Of a stretch of DNA of 64,000 bases, positions 33,440 to 45,400 are shown piece by piece. Source of the stretch: Anodontia alba. Taxonomy: Eukaryota; Mollusca; Bivalvia; Lucinida; Lucinidae. The stretch is taken from contig OZ024830.1 in assembly GCA_964016985.1 (NCBI GenBank), positions 76,353,763-76,417,762 on the forward strand, read 5' to 3'. The notes under the pieces are model-generated. The model saw only the letters and a list, made by a program, of their open reading frames with translations, made no database searches and was not told where the DNA came from. The position numbers were made by a program, and so were the translations under genes. Positions within the stretch are counted from its first letter, which is position 1, and each line of letters begins with the position of its first letter.

Positions 33440-34373
33440 TCTCCTTCTACACCTTTCCGAATCTATTCATCTTCATTACAGCTAGTGAAACGTGCCATGT
33501 GAAGGCCATAACTCGGTGCTTAGTGTTGTGTGGGGCCGTTAAACTGTTAATGCTGTGCCTATCGTGACCCATTACAAAAAACAAATTTTGATCATTCAAG
33601 GAATAGGAGGCCTGAGCATTTCAGATATGGACTAACTAAGGAAGATATAAGATAGGTCTGGCTGTCACTGCCGTTGTCCTTTCCTCTTCAAGTACGTATC
33701 TATCTTTGCCCCCACACTCCCATAAAGCCCAAAAATGGTTCAGCCACGACCTAAGACCTACATAGCCTTCATTCTTATTGTCTCCTGCCTTTTCAAAGAA
33801 AAGTGAGGGGACATGGAATTTGGCTTTCTGTGCCGAATTCGTGGTGCACGGTGCGTTGTTCTGCCCCCTCTGACAGTATGTACTTTGTGTCCGTAAATCC
33901 TACAGTTTCATTTAGTACACACACTTTATATATACATAATACATATTATATTTTTGTACAGATGTTTTTGTCATGGTCTGAAGATGTGCATGTGATTTGG
34001 ATGGATATAATCCTCAAAAACTTTTATCGTTTTTTCCGTGTTTTGCCGGAAGTTAATCTCCCCCCCACCCCCCCCTCCCCCCCCCCCCCCCCCCCCCCTT
34101 CACCCCCACTTTTCTTCATTTTTTCTTTGTCATTTATCGAGCTCTAATACTATCAAACAGTATTCGTAGTATGTACCCTTGGAGGTTTTTTTAAAAGGCG
34201 GGGGACGTAAATTCTCTGAATTTGCTTGTTTTAACTTAAATCATTTTTGCATCGTTTTGATTATGGAATTCTTAGGAAATCTATACTTTCATATCGTTAT
34301 TCTAATATCAAGTTGTATTTTGAGCAGGGACGTTTGTTCACCATGTGCTGTATCAGTTTTCATTTTAATGCAG
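32641..34373. other. Intron DNA before the first SPRY exon
   Basis: Contains a pair of TCTCAAAC(T/A)-type words also seen at 55690-55760, a CA microsatellite (33360-33437) and a C-rich run (about 34063-34100). A missing exon with the Y-F-E-V strand would be expected between about 30.4 kb and here, but none could be identified. Confidence 0.4.
33360..33437. repeat. (CA)n microsatellite
   Basis: About 38 CA units, nearly pure. The Cys-Val-rich frame on the minus strand is an artefact of it. Confidence 0.98.
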
Positions 34374-34494
34374 GGATCATCAATACAGGAAATGAGAGAA
34401 CTATAGCTATTGGTTTAGTGCCCAGAAATTACAAGGCAGATAAGCAGCCCGGATGGAGAGAAAACTCAGTTGGTTATCATGCTGATGACGGAGG
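34374..34494 (+). CDS. SPRY-domain exon, first recognised part
   Basis: Acceptor TTTTAATGCAG|GG, donor GACGGAGG|GTAAGA. It encodes IINTGNERTIAIGLVPRNY and KADKQPGWRENSVGYHADDG. The blocks I-A-I-G-L-V, QPGW and YHADDG are the SPRY signature and match SPRYD3-type repeats most closely. Entry needs one base from the previous exon; exit phase is 2, joining 38706 with a Gly codon. SPRY domains bind protein partners and have no enzymatic role. The domain start should lie in an exon further left. Confidence 0.9.
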
Positions 34495-34679
34495 GTAAGA
34501 CAAGAACCAACTTATTTCAATAACAGATTGCTCTTAAATGCGCTTTATCTATGATAAAGCAGAGATGAGTCAATGAAACAATTTGTCCAAGGCCAGTTGT
34601 TGTAGACCCCTTTTTCAGAAGGGAAACAACGCTTTTGCCGAAGTTGTCTTCCTTTGAAGTCTTAACTATTTTCTGGCGA

Positions 34680-34812
34680 AAGAATGCCAAAAAAGTACTT
34701 GTTAATCGCTTAGAGAACTAGGCCTGCCCAGGAGAAAGTGTGGTTAGGTAAACTGACCGGCTCAACATAACCCTAGCGTGTTGACTGGGCCGTAAAATCT
34801 CAACCCAAACAA
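34680..34812 (+). mobile_element. SINE S1, 5'-truncated copy f
   Basis: Only the 3' part: GAACTAGGCCTGCCCAGGAG, GTGTGGTTAGGTAAACTGACC, GTTGACTGGGCCGTAAAAT and CAAACAAAT. Confidence 0.8.
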
Positions 34813-34859
34813 ATCTTAATCATTCCCCTTTAAACTGAAATACAAAAACAGTTTATTAT

Positions 34860-35156
34860 GAATTATGTATGAATTAATACCACATCCTGCCTATTCGCCT
34901 GACCTAGCTCCTAGCGACTTCTTCCTATTCCCAAACTTGAAAAAGGATATCCGTGGACTTCATTCCCTGTCTGATGAAGAAGTCGTGACGGCAGTTGAGG
35001 AGTGGATCAGTGGAAAGGACCGTAACTTTTTCAGTTCTGGGCTGATGGCACTTGAACACCGTTGGTCTAAGTGCATCACACTACAGGGCAATTACATCGA
35101 AAATGAAGTGGTGGATCTCAACCAGAAATAAGTTAGGTTGATTACTTATTGACTCA
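34860..35156 (+). pseudogene. mariner transposase, C-terminal fragment
   Basis: Open frame HPAYSPDLAPSDFFLFPN, LKKDIRGLHSLSDEEV and onward to the stop at about 35131, then the inverted end TTATTGACTCACCCTCG next to TA. It carries only the third catalytic Asp (YSPDLAPSD). The 5' part of the element is absent. Same family as 7774-9286. Confidence 0.9.
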
Positions 35157-37040
35157 CCCTCGTATATAGGGAAAATAAGCTTTGCCCCACAGCGGCCATG
35201 TTTTTTGACGTATCATAACGGCTTGAACAGTCTTGGTAGAGGGTCACCAAAGGAACATTTCGGCTAATATTGAAATCGGTCTTGTGGTTTCTGATAAGAA
35301 GACTTTTAAAGTTTTCTATATAGATATATAGATCAAAAATAAACTCCGCCCCTAGCGGCCATTTTTTTGACGAATCATAAAGGCTTGAACAAGCTTAGTA
35401 GAGGGTCACCAAAGAAACATTCCTGCCAAGTTATATTAAAATCCGTCCAGTGGTTTCTGACGAGAAGATTTTTAAATTTCTCTATATAGACATATAGGGA
35501 AAATAAGCCCCGCCCCCTAGCGGCCATGTTTTTTTGACGTATCATGACGGCTTTAACAATCTTGGTAGAGGGTCAGTAAGGTAACATTTCTGCTAAGATA
35601 TATTGAAATCGGTCCAGTAACTTCTGACAAGAAGACTTTTAAATTTTTCTATATAGACATAGAGGGAAAATAAGCCCTGCCCCTGGTGGCCATGTTTCAC
35701 GACGAATCACAACGGCTTGAACAACCTTGGTAGATGGTTACCAAAGGAACATTTCTGCAAAGTTATATTGAAATCCATCACGTGGTTTCTTACAAGAGGA
35801 TTTTTAAAGTTTTCTATGTAGATATATAGTGAAAATAAGCCCGGACGCCCCCAAGCTGTCATGTTTTTAACGAATCATGACCGCTTGAACAATCTTGGTA
35901 GACGGTCACCAAAGAAACATTCCTGCCAAGTTATATTGAAATCAGTCCAGCGGTTTATGACGAGAAGATTTTTAAAATTTTCTGTATAGATATATAGGGA
36001 AAATAAGCTCCAACCCCTAACGGCCATGTTTTTTGACGAATAATGACGGCTTGAACAATCTTAGTAGAGGGTCACCAAAAAACATTCTTGCCAAGTTATA
36101 TTGAAATCGATCTAACAGTTTATGACGAGAAGATTTTTAAAGTTTTCTATAAAGATATGTAGGGAAAGTAAGTTCCGCCGCCTGGCGGAAATAAGCCCCC
36201 CCCCCCCCCCCTCCCCGTGGCCATGTTTTTGGCGAATCATGACGGCTGGAATAATCTTAATAGAGGGTCACCAAGGGAACATTTTGCCGTTATATTGAAA
36301 TCGGTCTAATGGTTTCCGACAAAAAGATTTTTAAAGGTTTTTTATAAAGATATATATAGGGAAAATACGCTCCGCCCCTTGGCGGCTTTGTTTTTTGACG
36401 AATCACGATGGCTTGAACAATCTTGATAGGGGATCACCAACGGAACATTTTTGCAAAATTATATTGAAATCGGTTTAGTGGTTTCTGACAAGATGATTAT
36501 AAAGTTTTTTCTTTTAGTTGCCAGAATTCTGCATGGATTCCAAATCTGAACAATTTTCAGTCAGTATTATCCAAGGATCAATCTTGTGAAATTTGGGGGT
36601 GGTCGGGTGGTGCGAAGGTGCTGTGTATCTTACATCACTGGGGCGTCCAACTGATATTGGCTTGCAGTTGGGCAAGGCCTGCTATCCTTGTAGTGGGTAA
36701 GGGTAGAGGGGGAATGTTTTTATTTCTTCTGTTTCTTCACTTTCATTCCTGTTCCTCTTTCTTCCCTGTCCCTCTCTTTCATCTCCTCTACTCTCTCTTC
36801 TATCTCTTTTCTCCCTTTCTCTGGGAGACGACACAAAATGACCCTCAAGGGTTGACGTGTCGTTAAACCCCAACACAATCAATCAATCAATCAAAATCTT
36901 GTGAAATTTGGTTAAAACTGGCTCAGTGGTTTAGGAGGAGATGTTGTTTAAGGATTGTAGATGGACGACGACGCAGCCGACGGACGGTGAGTGATCACAA
37001 TAGCTCACTTTGAGTCTTTGGCTCAGGTGAGCTATAAAAA
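35157..37040 (+). repeat. Tandem array T2 (~165-195 bp units, about 8)
   Basis: Units begin near 35157, 35325, 35492, 35660, 35830, 35995, 36160 and 36357, each with TATAGGGAAAATAAGC, a CCGCCCC block, GGCCATG, TTGAACAATCTTGGTAGAGG, GTCACCAAAGGAACATT and GAAATCGGTC. A SINE-like insert sits at 36597-36894. The array ends in GGACGACGACG and GGCTCAGGTGAGCTATAAAA (about 36961-37037), terminal words also found at 30415-30475 and 61147-61210. No coding function. Confidence 0.9.
36597..36894 (+). mobile_element. SINE-like retroposon in array T2
   Basis: Same family as 4521-4808, flanked by a perfect 17-bp direct repeat AATCTTGTGAAATTTGG (36580-36596 and 36895-36911). The 3' end is GACGTGTCGTTAAACCCC, then an AATC-repeat tail. 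The target duplication proves retroposition. Confidence 0.92.
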
Positions 37041-37193
37041 GGTTCGCATCAAGGCTCCCAACTCAGTCAATGCATCGATGATTTCACATGTGGCGTTTGA
37101 TTTGTCATAATATGTTCCTCATATGTCCTTCCTGTGCCTCTGGAAGGTTGTGCTTTATGATTGTAACATTTCCACGGTATCTTCTCTTATATA

Positions 37194-38660
37194 CTACTCA
37201 AAGTTTGCTAAGGATCACATTTTATAATGTCTACTACTTTTAATAGATTGAAACGACATGAGAAATTAGATCATTTTTGGAAGCGTTATTCATTTAAGAA
37301 TTCATTTTTATTAAGTAATGGCCAAGTAAGTGTTCATTTATGCGTGAATATGGCGGATGGCCCGTGGGCATTGATTACGGCCTGACATCGCCGTCACATG
37401 CTACCGATAAGTCTACGGAGCTTATGCTGAGGAAGCTGGGCCCACTCCTCAGTGAGAGCCTCTCTGAGCTCCCGGACAGTTGCTGGTTGGACCTGGCGAG
37501 AAGAAATGACTTTCTGCAGCATATCCTATGCATGTTCTATGGGATTTAAATCAGGGGATCTCGCTGGCCAATCCAATCGCACAATTGCAGCTTGCTCAAG
37601 GTACCGTTTGGTGATGCGAGCCCTATATGCACGGGCATTATCATCCATCAGAATGAAATCAGGACCTATAGCACCTGCATATGGGCGAACATGAACTTCC
37701 AATATTTCATTGACGTACCTCTCTGCCGTCAGTGTGCCGTTATCGATGACGTGCAGGTCCGTTTTCCCCTGAGCGCTAATTCCCGCCCACACCATAACTG
37801 AACCCCCGCCATAGCGATCATACTCTGCAATACAAACTTCAGCAAAACGTTCATTTCGCATTCTCCAGACCCTAGCCCGCCTGTCAGTGAAGTCCACACA
37901 AAACCTGGACTCATCAGTGAAAAGAATGGGGGTCCAGTCATTAAGGGCCCACGTAACATGATCTCGTGCCCATTCTAAACGCTCCTGAACATGGTGTCGT
38001 GTCAATGGGATGCGTATTGCAGGTCGTCGTGACCTCAAGCCAGCTTCATGCAACCGATTTCTAATGGTCTGCGTACTTAAACGAACACAGGTAGCGTTCT
38101 GCAATTCGCTACTTACGTTGTTGCGTTGTTGAACCGGTGACGTCGGGCTTGTAGAGCGATAAATTGGTCTTGAGCTCGAGTTGTTGAGCGTTCACGACCT
38201 CGGGCGTGCTGATGCATTACGTTTCCAGTCAAATGGAATCGTCCACATTCTTGAGACAACGCTCTGGGACACCCCAAGAACACCAGCAACCTCCCTCTGT
38301 GACAACCCAGCCTCAAGCATTCCAATGCCCCTATTCATCTCTTCTTCGCTTAGACGACGTCTAACTTGTCAGTCTGCCATACCTTACGTTAAATTCGATC
38401 AAAATTTGACGATAACACAAGCAAAACCTTGTTTCAGGTACACATGTACATGAAGGCAAATGGCCATAAATCAACGATTTCACGGGTAGGCCTCTTCCCA
38501 TGCTTCTCGTGCAAAATGTACATGTCAAATCAATAACTGCATTACACGTTTATGAGGCCCGATCATCGATTTACCTTTAGTAGCAATTTGATTATATATG
38601 GTAATAATATGAACAAAATATCTGACGTCAAAAAAGTGATCCTTAGCAAACTTTAAGTAG
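37194..38660 (-). mobile_element. Tc1-like transposon, near full length
   Basis: Flanked by TA (37192-37193 and 38661-38662), with inverted ends CTACTCAAAGTTTGCTAAGG and, reversed, CTACTTAAAGTTTGCTAAGG, followed by ATCAC. About 1.47 kb, the usual Tc1 size. It carries a minus-strand transposase. It lies in the intron between the two SPRY exons, ending only 45 bp before 38706. Confidence 0.93.
37330..38383 (-). pseudogene. Tc1-like transposase, broken
   Basis: A ~190-codon frame (38104 to 37526) keeps the core: FTDESRF (first Asp), MDDNARAY (second Asp), SPDLNPIEHA (Glu), the D,D34E set. Upstream, an ATG near 38383 is followed three codons later by TGA. Helix-turn-helix coding (GLSQREVAGVLGVSQSVVSR) continues with a frameshift near 38220. 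Downstream of EHA the frame is also shifted (QPATVRELREALTEEW lies in another frame). It is inactive, although it holds all catalytic residues. Confidence 0.9.
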
Positions 38661-38705
38661 TATATTTTTGTATTCAAATGGTAATCATAAAATTCATCAT
38701 TTCAG

Positions 38706-38943
38706 TATTTTTATCGGCCATGGTTCAGCGTCCTATAAGGTCTACAAGGCATTTGAAGGTGATGTTATGTCTTTGTATGTTGATACGGTTAGGAACAAGG
38801 TTTACTTTAGGCACAATGGAGAACAGTGCAAAATATTGGATATGGATGCCTCAAATCTTCTTCCTTGTATCGGAATGCACTCTATTGGAGAGGCAGTGCA
38901 GATCATCGAGAAAGATTTCTGGACTCATGACCCTACTTTACAT
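38706..38943 (+). CDS. SPRY-domain exon, second part
   Basis: Acceptor CATCATTTCAG|T, donor TTACAT|GTAAGC. With the two bases from the previous exon it opens GIFIGHGSASYKVYKAFEGD, continues VMSLYVDTVRNKVYFRHNGE and ends LLPCIGMHSIGEAVQIIEKD, FWTHDPTLH. The blocks G-D-V, V-x-F-x-x-N-G-E and I-G-M-H-S-x-G-E are the second half of a SPRY domain of SPRYD3 type. Exit phase 0 fits 55851. The acceptor lies close behind the Tc1 end. Confidence 0.92.
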
Positions 38944-39035
38944 GTAAGCTGTCTATACAGTACTTATTAGGGAAAAAGGATACACTTTTATTGGAGGCAA
39001 CTCTGTCGTAATTGTTTTGCGTCCCTACTGAAAAG

Positions 39036-39316
39036 CATTATGAAAACACGCCTATTCAAATATATAGAAAATTTCACCTCCAAAAACTGACAATTTTCAG
39101 ATAAAAAACTCTGATATGTTTTTTATATTTCCACTCAAAACATAGATTGTGGGTCCTCATTAGAACCGCATCAGCGAAGCGGTTCTAACGAGTACCCACA
39201 ATCTGTGTTTTTGAGCAAAAATAAGAAAAATAATGCATATCCCAGTAAACCCCAGTTTTACTACCAGAAAAGTGGGGTTTATGGGATCAAAATTATACAG
39301 GCAAGTTCTTGTGATG
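39036..39316. mobile_element. MITE family F1, copy b
   Basis: Ends CATTATGAAAACACGCCTAT and, reversed, CATCACAAGAACTTGCCTGT. The central hairpin (AACATAGATTGTGGGTCCTC ... GAGTACCCACAATCTGTGTT) is intact. Confidence 0.85.
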
Positions 39317-39744
39317 GAATACACCTTCATTGGAGGCTTCCCTTCTCAAAAGTGATCTACTTTAAAAGAAAGAATAGAGTATACCCGTTTCTGGAATGGG
39401 TTGGTGTACTCAATAGCACACGGGAAACTGCAAAAGTTGTCTCCTTTCTCCAAAATTGTGGAAAACCTACCAAATGTATATTTGCCTATATTTAAAGCAC
39501 CTGTTGGTAGGCGTAGGCATAGTACATTGGCAATAAAGACACCAGAAAAGAGAGTAACGCAGTCAACTTAGATTATAGCGAATATAGTAGAAACGGAAGT
39601 GCAGATATGTTTCGTAATGTATATTTTCCATTATGCAATAACATAAAAACAAAAGTCATGACCAAAAGAAGAAACGAAATGCGCCCAGATGCCTTATAAT
39701 ACATTTCATAGGCTCCATAATACACTAGGTAGGCAAAAATATCT

Positions 39745-40435
39745 CTTTTTCTTGGCTAACGAATAGTAACGGAATATTATATAGTTTGGTTCGTGAAGAA
39801 CGTTAACTTACAGTCCTTTAAAGTTTTGGTGATGGATGAAATCATTTATACTCGACAACTTCAGGAATGTGTATATCCAATGTGTTTGCATGTCATCAAA
39901 TTGCCAAACTATAGACTACCCTTGCTCCTGCAAAAAGCAGATTTCTGCCATGAAACAGAGAATCTTGTTTCAAATTCGATTTACAATTACAGAAAAATCA
40001 TTACGAAAACACGCCTATTCAAATATACTGAAACTTTTACCACCAAAAAATGAAAATTTTCAGATGAAAAATTCTGATATTTTTCATATTTCTGCTCAAA
40101 ACATAGATTGTGGGTACTCGTTAGAAACGCCTTGACGAGGCGGTTCTAACAAGTACCCACAATCTATGTTTCAGAGCAGAAATAAGAAAATAATGTATAC
40201 CCCTGTAAACCCCAGTTTTACTATATAAAAGTGGGGTTTAAGGGGGTCAGATTTATATAGGTATGTTTTCGTGATGTGAACAGAGAGTTGCATGAAATTC
40301 CCCTAGTTTTGATATTTGACGCTGGGAAAGAATAACTCTGGTTCACTCGGTTCTCTCATCTTCGTGTCCGCACTTCCAGTCCCCTTCAGCGCAACTGGAT
40401 ATCCCCTCAATATATCTCTATTTACAACAAGGTGT
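39745..40435 (-). repeat. Right arm of the 7.5-kb-spaced inverted repeat
   Basis: Reverse complement of 32185-32640 apart from substitutions, interrupted at 39999-40276 by MITE F1 copy c. The left arm serves as the empty site for that MITE. The two arms enclose the SPRY exons, array T2 and the Tc1 element. Confidence 0.75.
39999..40276. mobile_element. MITE family F1, copy c
   Basis: Ends CATTACGAAAACACGCCTAT and, reversed, CATCACGAAAACATACCTAT. Central hairpin intact. Inserted in the right arm of the inverted repeat. Confidence 0.88.
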
Positions 40436-42140
40436 TGTGGTTGAGCCGATAAGTGTTCGTGTATACTGTTTTATTATTTGATTAATCTGGTTAGTTAATC
40501 AGCTTGTGAGTATCCAATACAGTCTCCGACAAATAATAATCGTTGTTGAGCTGATGGGAAGGGAATATTACGCCTTAATTAAAGTTAGTGTTATCACAGT
40601 TTCTAGTGCCAGCACTTAACGCTGTCTACTGAGAATTTGTCTTCGCAAAGCCTTGAGGGCTCCTATATATACTCAAAACCAAAAGAACCTGTTACTTTTA
40701 TTGTGTAATTTTGTTTCTACTTCGATTTGGTTGTAATAAATTAGTGCAATTGTTTTCTACGGTTAGTCTCAGCAGAATTCAAAAGAGGTCATTCTTGTAA
40801 GTGATTCCAGTCTTGGGTTACCAGAATTTTTACCAGAAACAGTATTTTCATTTTTTTCACAACTTCAAAAGCAGAACATGATTTTCAATAAAAAATCTGA
40901 AAGGCCATTGTTTGTCGATAAACTTCCCTGCACCACATTTGTTTTCTATTCTACCTTCTTAATTAATAGCAACTACTCAAAGTTGTTTCACGTTGAAATT
41001 ATCTCCCTTGCAATAAAACAATAGTAAACTTTTGTCTCTTGTAAAAGCCATAGCTCCGATATTTTTTGGGAATTTTAAACGGCGAATTGTTTTGGACCTC
41101 TACAGAGAGTGTTTGACCAGAAACAAGATGTAAAAGTTCTTATCATGTCAGAAGAAAAAAAGGATGATAATTTCCTGGAAGATTTCAATTGCAAATAATG
41201 TTAAGTTCGATCAAACGGCTTTCTCGATAAAAAACAACGCGTTCTGAAGCTGCGCATTAGATGATGCAGACAATTTTTATTTAATTTAAGAATAATTATC
41301 AAAACATGTCTAAGCAAATAAGGCGTTTGTGCCTGTAATAAACCCGTACAGTGACCTTCTAAAAGTGAATTAATGTCGTAACTTTTGATTTTGACCCCTT
41401 CTGTTTTGAGAGACCCTTTTGATTATCTGTTTGACAGAAAGAGCTCAACAAAGGTGTATAATGTGAACAAATGTTTGTTTTTAACATCGTTAATATTAAA
41501 ACGGTTTTTAAACTTCACTCAGCAATAGTCAGTAAAGGGTATTCATATAAGCTGTATAGTTTCTTTTTAGCTTTAAGTAGACTATTTTAGCTTTTATGCT
41601 GTTTTTTTTTTTTTTTTTACATTCATTTAATTAGTAACAATTTGGCTAACAATGCTAGCACAATCCTGTAGGATCTTGTACGATATTATACCACAGCTTA
41701 ACGTGGAATTCTATAGTTACTTTTCCTCTATGGTGACGGCTTCTTGACACTACCTGGATAGGTACATATTTGTTCCCGGTCGACCATAGAGCGTTTTCTC
41801 CCTGCTAGAGCTCCAACCAGGGAAGGAGAGGGGTGTTACACCTATAACAAATGAACAAACATGGCCTAACTATACATTCTTCAATAAAATAAGATGAAGC
41901 TTGCTACTATGCGAAGCTGTACTATTATTATACAATGACGACGCATGCCACCAGGTAGAGCGAGTGACACCATTGATGTCGCGGCCGAGTCACCAACGTC
42001 ATGACTAACCCATCACTGACGTCGTGTGACACTCCCATGACTGATCACCCGGCTGCCATCATCGGCGCCGACGACAGTGAGTAATTCACTAACTGTCAAC
42101 ACCGTCTCTCGACATCAAAATTCAAACGCAAGCTTTATTA
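40436..42140. other. Intron DNA, no feature recognised
   Basis: AT-rich with a T run (about 41605-41620). No exon, repeat family or RNA gene could be supported. Confidence 0.5.
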
Positions 42141-42169
42141 TTACCCCGCAAACTTTGTTTGTGGGGTGG

Positions 42170-42476
42170 AGCCGGCCTCGGTGGCTCAGTTGGATGCGCC
42201 GTCCGACTGTGGACCAGGAGGTCGCGGGTTCAACCCCCGCCGAGGTCGGCAACATTCTTTCGTGGAGATTGATCATGAAATATTTTCTACGGTCATTCTC
42301 TCCCTTCCGCTGATTCAAGAAGGGCAGTTGTCAGTTTCTGGCGAAAGAATGTGCACAATACTGGTTAACCGCTTAGAGGACCAAGCCTGCCCAGTAAACG
42401 TGTGGTTAGGTAAACTGACCTCGCTCGACATGACCCCATTGGGTTGACTGGGCCGTAAAACCTCAACACAAACAAA
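42170..42476 (+). mobile_element. SINE S1, full-length copy a
   Basis: tRNA-derived head with GTGGCTCAGTTGGATGCG (A box) and CGCGGGTTCAACCCCCG (B box), body GATCATGAAATATTTTCTAC and TTCAAGAAGGGCAGTTGTCAG, 3' TTGACTGGGCCGTAAAACCT and a CAAA tail. Flanked by the perfect 15-bp direct repeat TTGTTTGTGGGGTGG (42155-42169 and 42477-42491). Five further S1 copies in the window allow the unit to be defined. It resembles the tRNA-headed SINEs described from bivalves, but I cannot name the family. Confidence 0.93.
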
Positions 42477-42499
42477 TTGTTTGTGGGGTGGGGGATGTA

Positions 42500-45400
42500 T
42501 ACTGTTTTCACGTTGTCCGTCAGTCCGTGTTTCCGTCCGTCCGCGAAGCTGTTTATTTTTCCTAAGAACTTGAAAATGCAGCAATGGATATTCATCAATT
42601 TCTGCAGACACATTGATATGCAATAAGATGTACCTACATAAGAGAAAGTAAGGGCTAGGGGCCAATTCTCTTGGAGTTATTGCCCTTTGTAAAATTTTTT
42701 CTTAATGCAGAAAAAAGGCAGAAAAAAGTTTGTGTGCACACTATCTCTTTAACCAATGGCTGGAATTTGACCAAACTAACACAGATGCATCATCAGGATA
42801 GGGGAAAGAAGTGATAACATTTTGGAGACCTTGACCTTATTTTCAAGGTCACTACAGTATAAATACTCAAAAAAGAGCCTAAAGGATCCTTGTTAATGAA
42901 GTAAAAAGTTTGTGTGCACAATATCTCTTTAACCATGGCTGGAATTTGACCGAACTAGCACAGATACATCATAAGGATAGGGCAAAGATGTGATTAGATT
43001 TTGGTGACCTTGACCATATTTCTAAGGTCACCACACTTTAAATACTCAAAAAAGTGAGCCTTGTTAATGCAGTAAAAAGTTTGTGTGCACATTATCTCTT
43101 TAACCAATGGAAGGAATGTGACCAAACTAGCACAGATACATCATCAGAATGGGGGAAAAAGTGATTAGATTTTGGTGACCTTGACCTTACTTTCAAGGTC
43201 ACTACATTATAAATACTCGAAAAGGAGCCTGAAGCAGCCTTGTTAATGAAGTAATAAGTTTGTGTGCATAATATCTCTAAAACCAATGGCTAGGATTTAA
43301 CGGAACTAGCACAGATACTTCATAAGGTTAAGGCAAAGAAATAATTAGATTTTGGTGACCTTGACCTCATTTTTAAGGTCACTACACTATAAATACTCAA
43401 AAGAGCGGGCCTTGTTAATACAGTAAAATGTTTGTGTGCACATTATCTCTTTAACCAATGGATGGAATTTGATCAAACTAGCAAGATACATCATCAGGAT
43501 AGGGGAAAGAAGTTATTAGATTTTGGTGACCTTGACCTTATTATCAAGGTCACTACATTATAAATACTCAAAAAGGAGCCTTTTTAATGATGTAAAAAGT
43601 TTGTGTGCACAAAATCTCTTTAACAAATGGCTGGAAATAAACCAAACTAGCACAGATACGTCATAAGAATAGGGCAAAGATGTGATTAGATTTTGGTGAC
43701 CTTGACCTTATTTTTAAGGTCATAACACAATAAATACTCAAAAACGTGAACCTTGTTAATGCAGTAAAAAGTTTGTGTGCAGATTATCCCTTTAAGCAAT
43801 GGCTGGAATTTGACCAAACTAACACAGATCCATCATCAGGGTTGGGGAAACAAGTGATTAAATTTTGATGATTTGACCTTATTTTCAAGGTTACTATATT
43901 ACAAATACTCAAAAAGTGAGCCTTGTTTGTGTTCACACTATCTCTTTAACCAAAGGCTGAAATTTGACCAATCTAGCACAGATACATCATCAGGATGTGG
44001 GAAAGACATGATTAGATTTTGGTGACCTTGACCTTATTTTCAAGGTCACTACATTATAAATACTCAATAAGTAAGTCTTGTATGCACTTTTTCTCATCAA
44101 TAGATGGAATTGGACCAAACTAGCACAGATATATCATTGGGATTGGGGAAAGAAGTGATTAGATTTTGGTGACCTTTACCTCCTTTTCAAGGTCATCCCG
44201 GCTCTTTGAAACTCAAATTTTGATAGCAAAACGCTTGTGTGCACACTATATTTTGAACCAATGGCTGGAATTTTAACAAACTAGCACAGATATACCGTTG
44301 GGACATGGGAAAAAATTATTAGATTTTTGTGACCTTTACCTCATTTCCAAGGTCACTAAACTGCAAAGACTCTTAAAAAGACCCTTGTTAGATTTTGGTG
44401 ACATTGGTCTGACAAAGGCCTGAAACAACATTGGCAAAGTCTACAAGGATGTTCTTTCTTTAACCATGGCTGGAATTTGACCGAACTAGCACAGATACAT
44501 CATAAGGATAGGGCAAAGATGTGATTAGATTTTGGTGACCTTGACCATATTTCTAAGGTCACCACACTATAAATACTCAAAAAAGTGAGCCTTGTTAATG
44601 CAGTAAAAAGTTTGTGTGCACATTATCTCTTTAACCAATGGAAGGAATGTGACCAAACTAGCACAGATACATCATCAGAATGGGGGAAAAAGTGATTAGA
44701 TTTTGGTGACCTTGACCTTACTTTCAAGGTCACTACATTATAAATACTCGAAAAGGAGCCTGAAGCAGCCTTGTTAATGAAGTAATAAGTTTGTGTGCAT
44801 AATATCTCTAAAACCAATGGCTAGGATTTAACGGAACTAGCACAGATACTTCATAAGGTTAAGGCAAAGAAATAATTAGATTTTGGTGACCTTGACCTCA
44901 TTTTTAAGGTCACTACACTATAAATACTCAAAAGAGCGGGCCTTGTTAATACAGTAAAACGTTTGTGTGCACATTATCTCTTTAACCAATGGATGGAATT
45001 TGATCAAACTAGTATGCGCCGTCCGACTGGAGACCAGGAGGTCGCGGGTTCAACCCCCGCCGAGGTCGGCAACATTCTTTCGTGAAGATTGATCATGAAA
45101 TATTTTCTACGGTCATTCTCTCCCTTCCGCTGATTCAAGAAGGGCAGTTGTCAGTTTCTGGCGAAAGAATGTGCACAATACTGGTTAACCGCTTAGAGGA
45201 CTAAGCCTGCCCAGTAAACGTGTGGTTAGGTAAACTGACCGCGCTCGACATGACCCCATTGGGTTGACTGGGCCGTAAAACCTCAACACAAACAAACAAA
45301 CAAAATTGATCAAACTAGCAAGATACATCATCAGGATAGGGGGAAGAAGTTATTAGATTTTGGTGACCTTGACCTTATTATCAAGGTCACTACATTATAA

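Noticed and set aside
33231..33485. Thr-His and Cys-Val rich proteins across 33.2-33.5, 51.2-51.6 and 52.1-52.3 kb
   Set aside because: Translations of CA/TG microsatellites.
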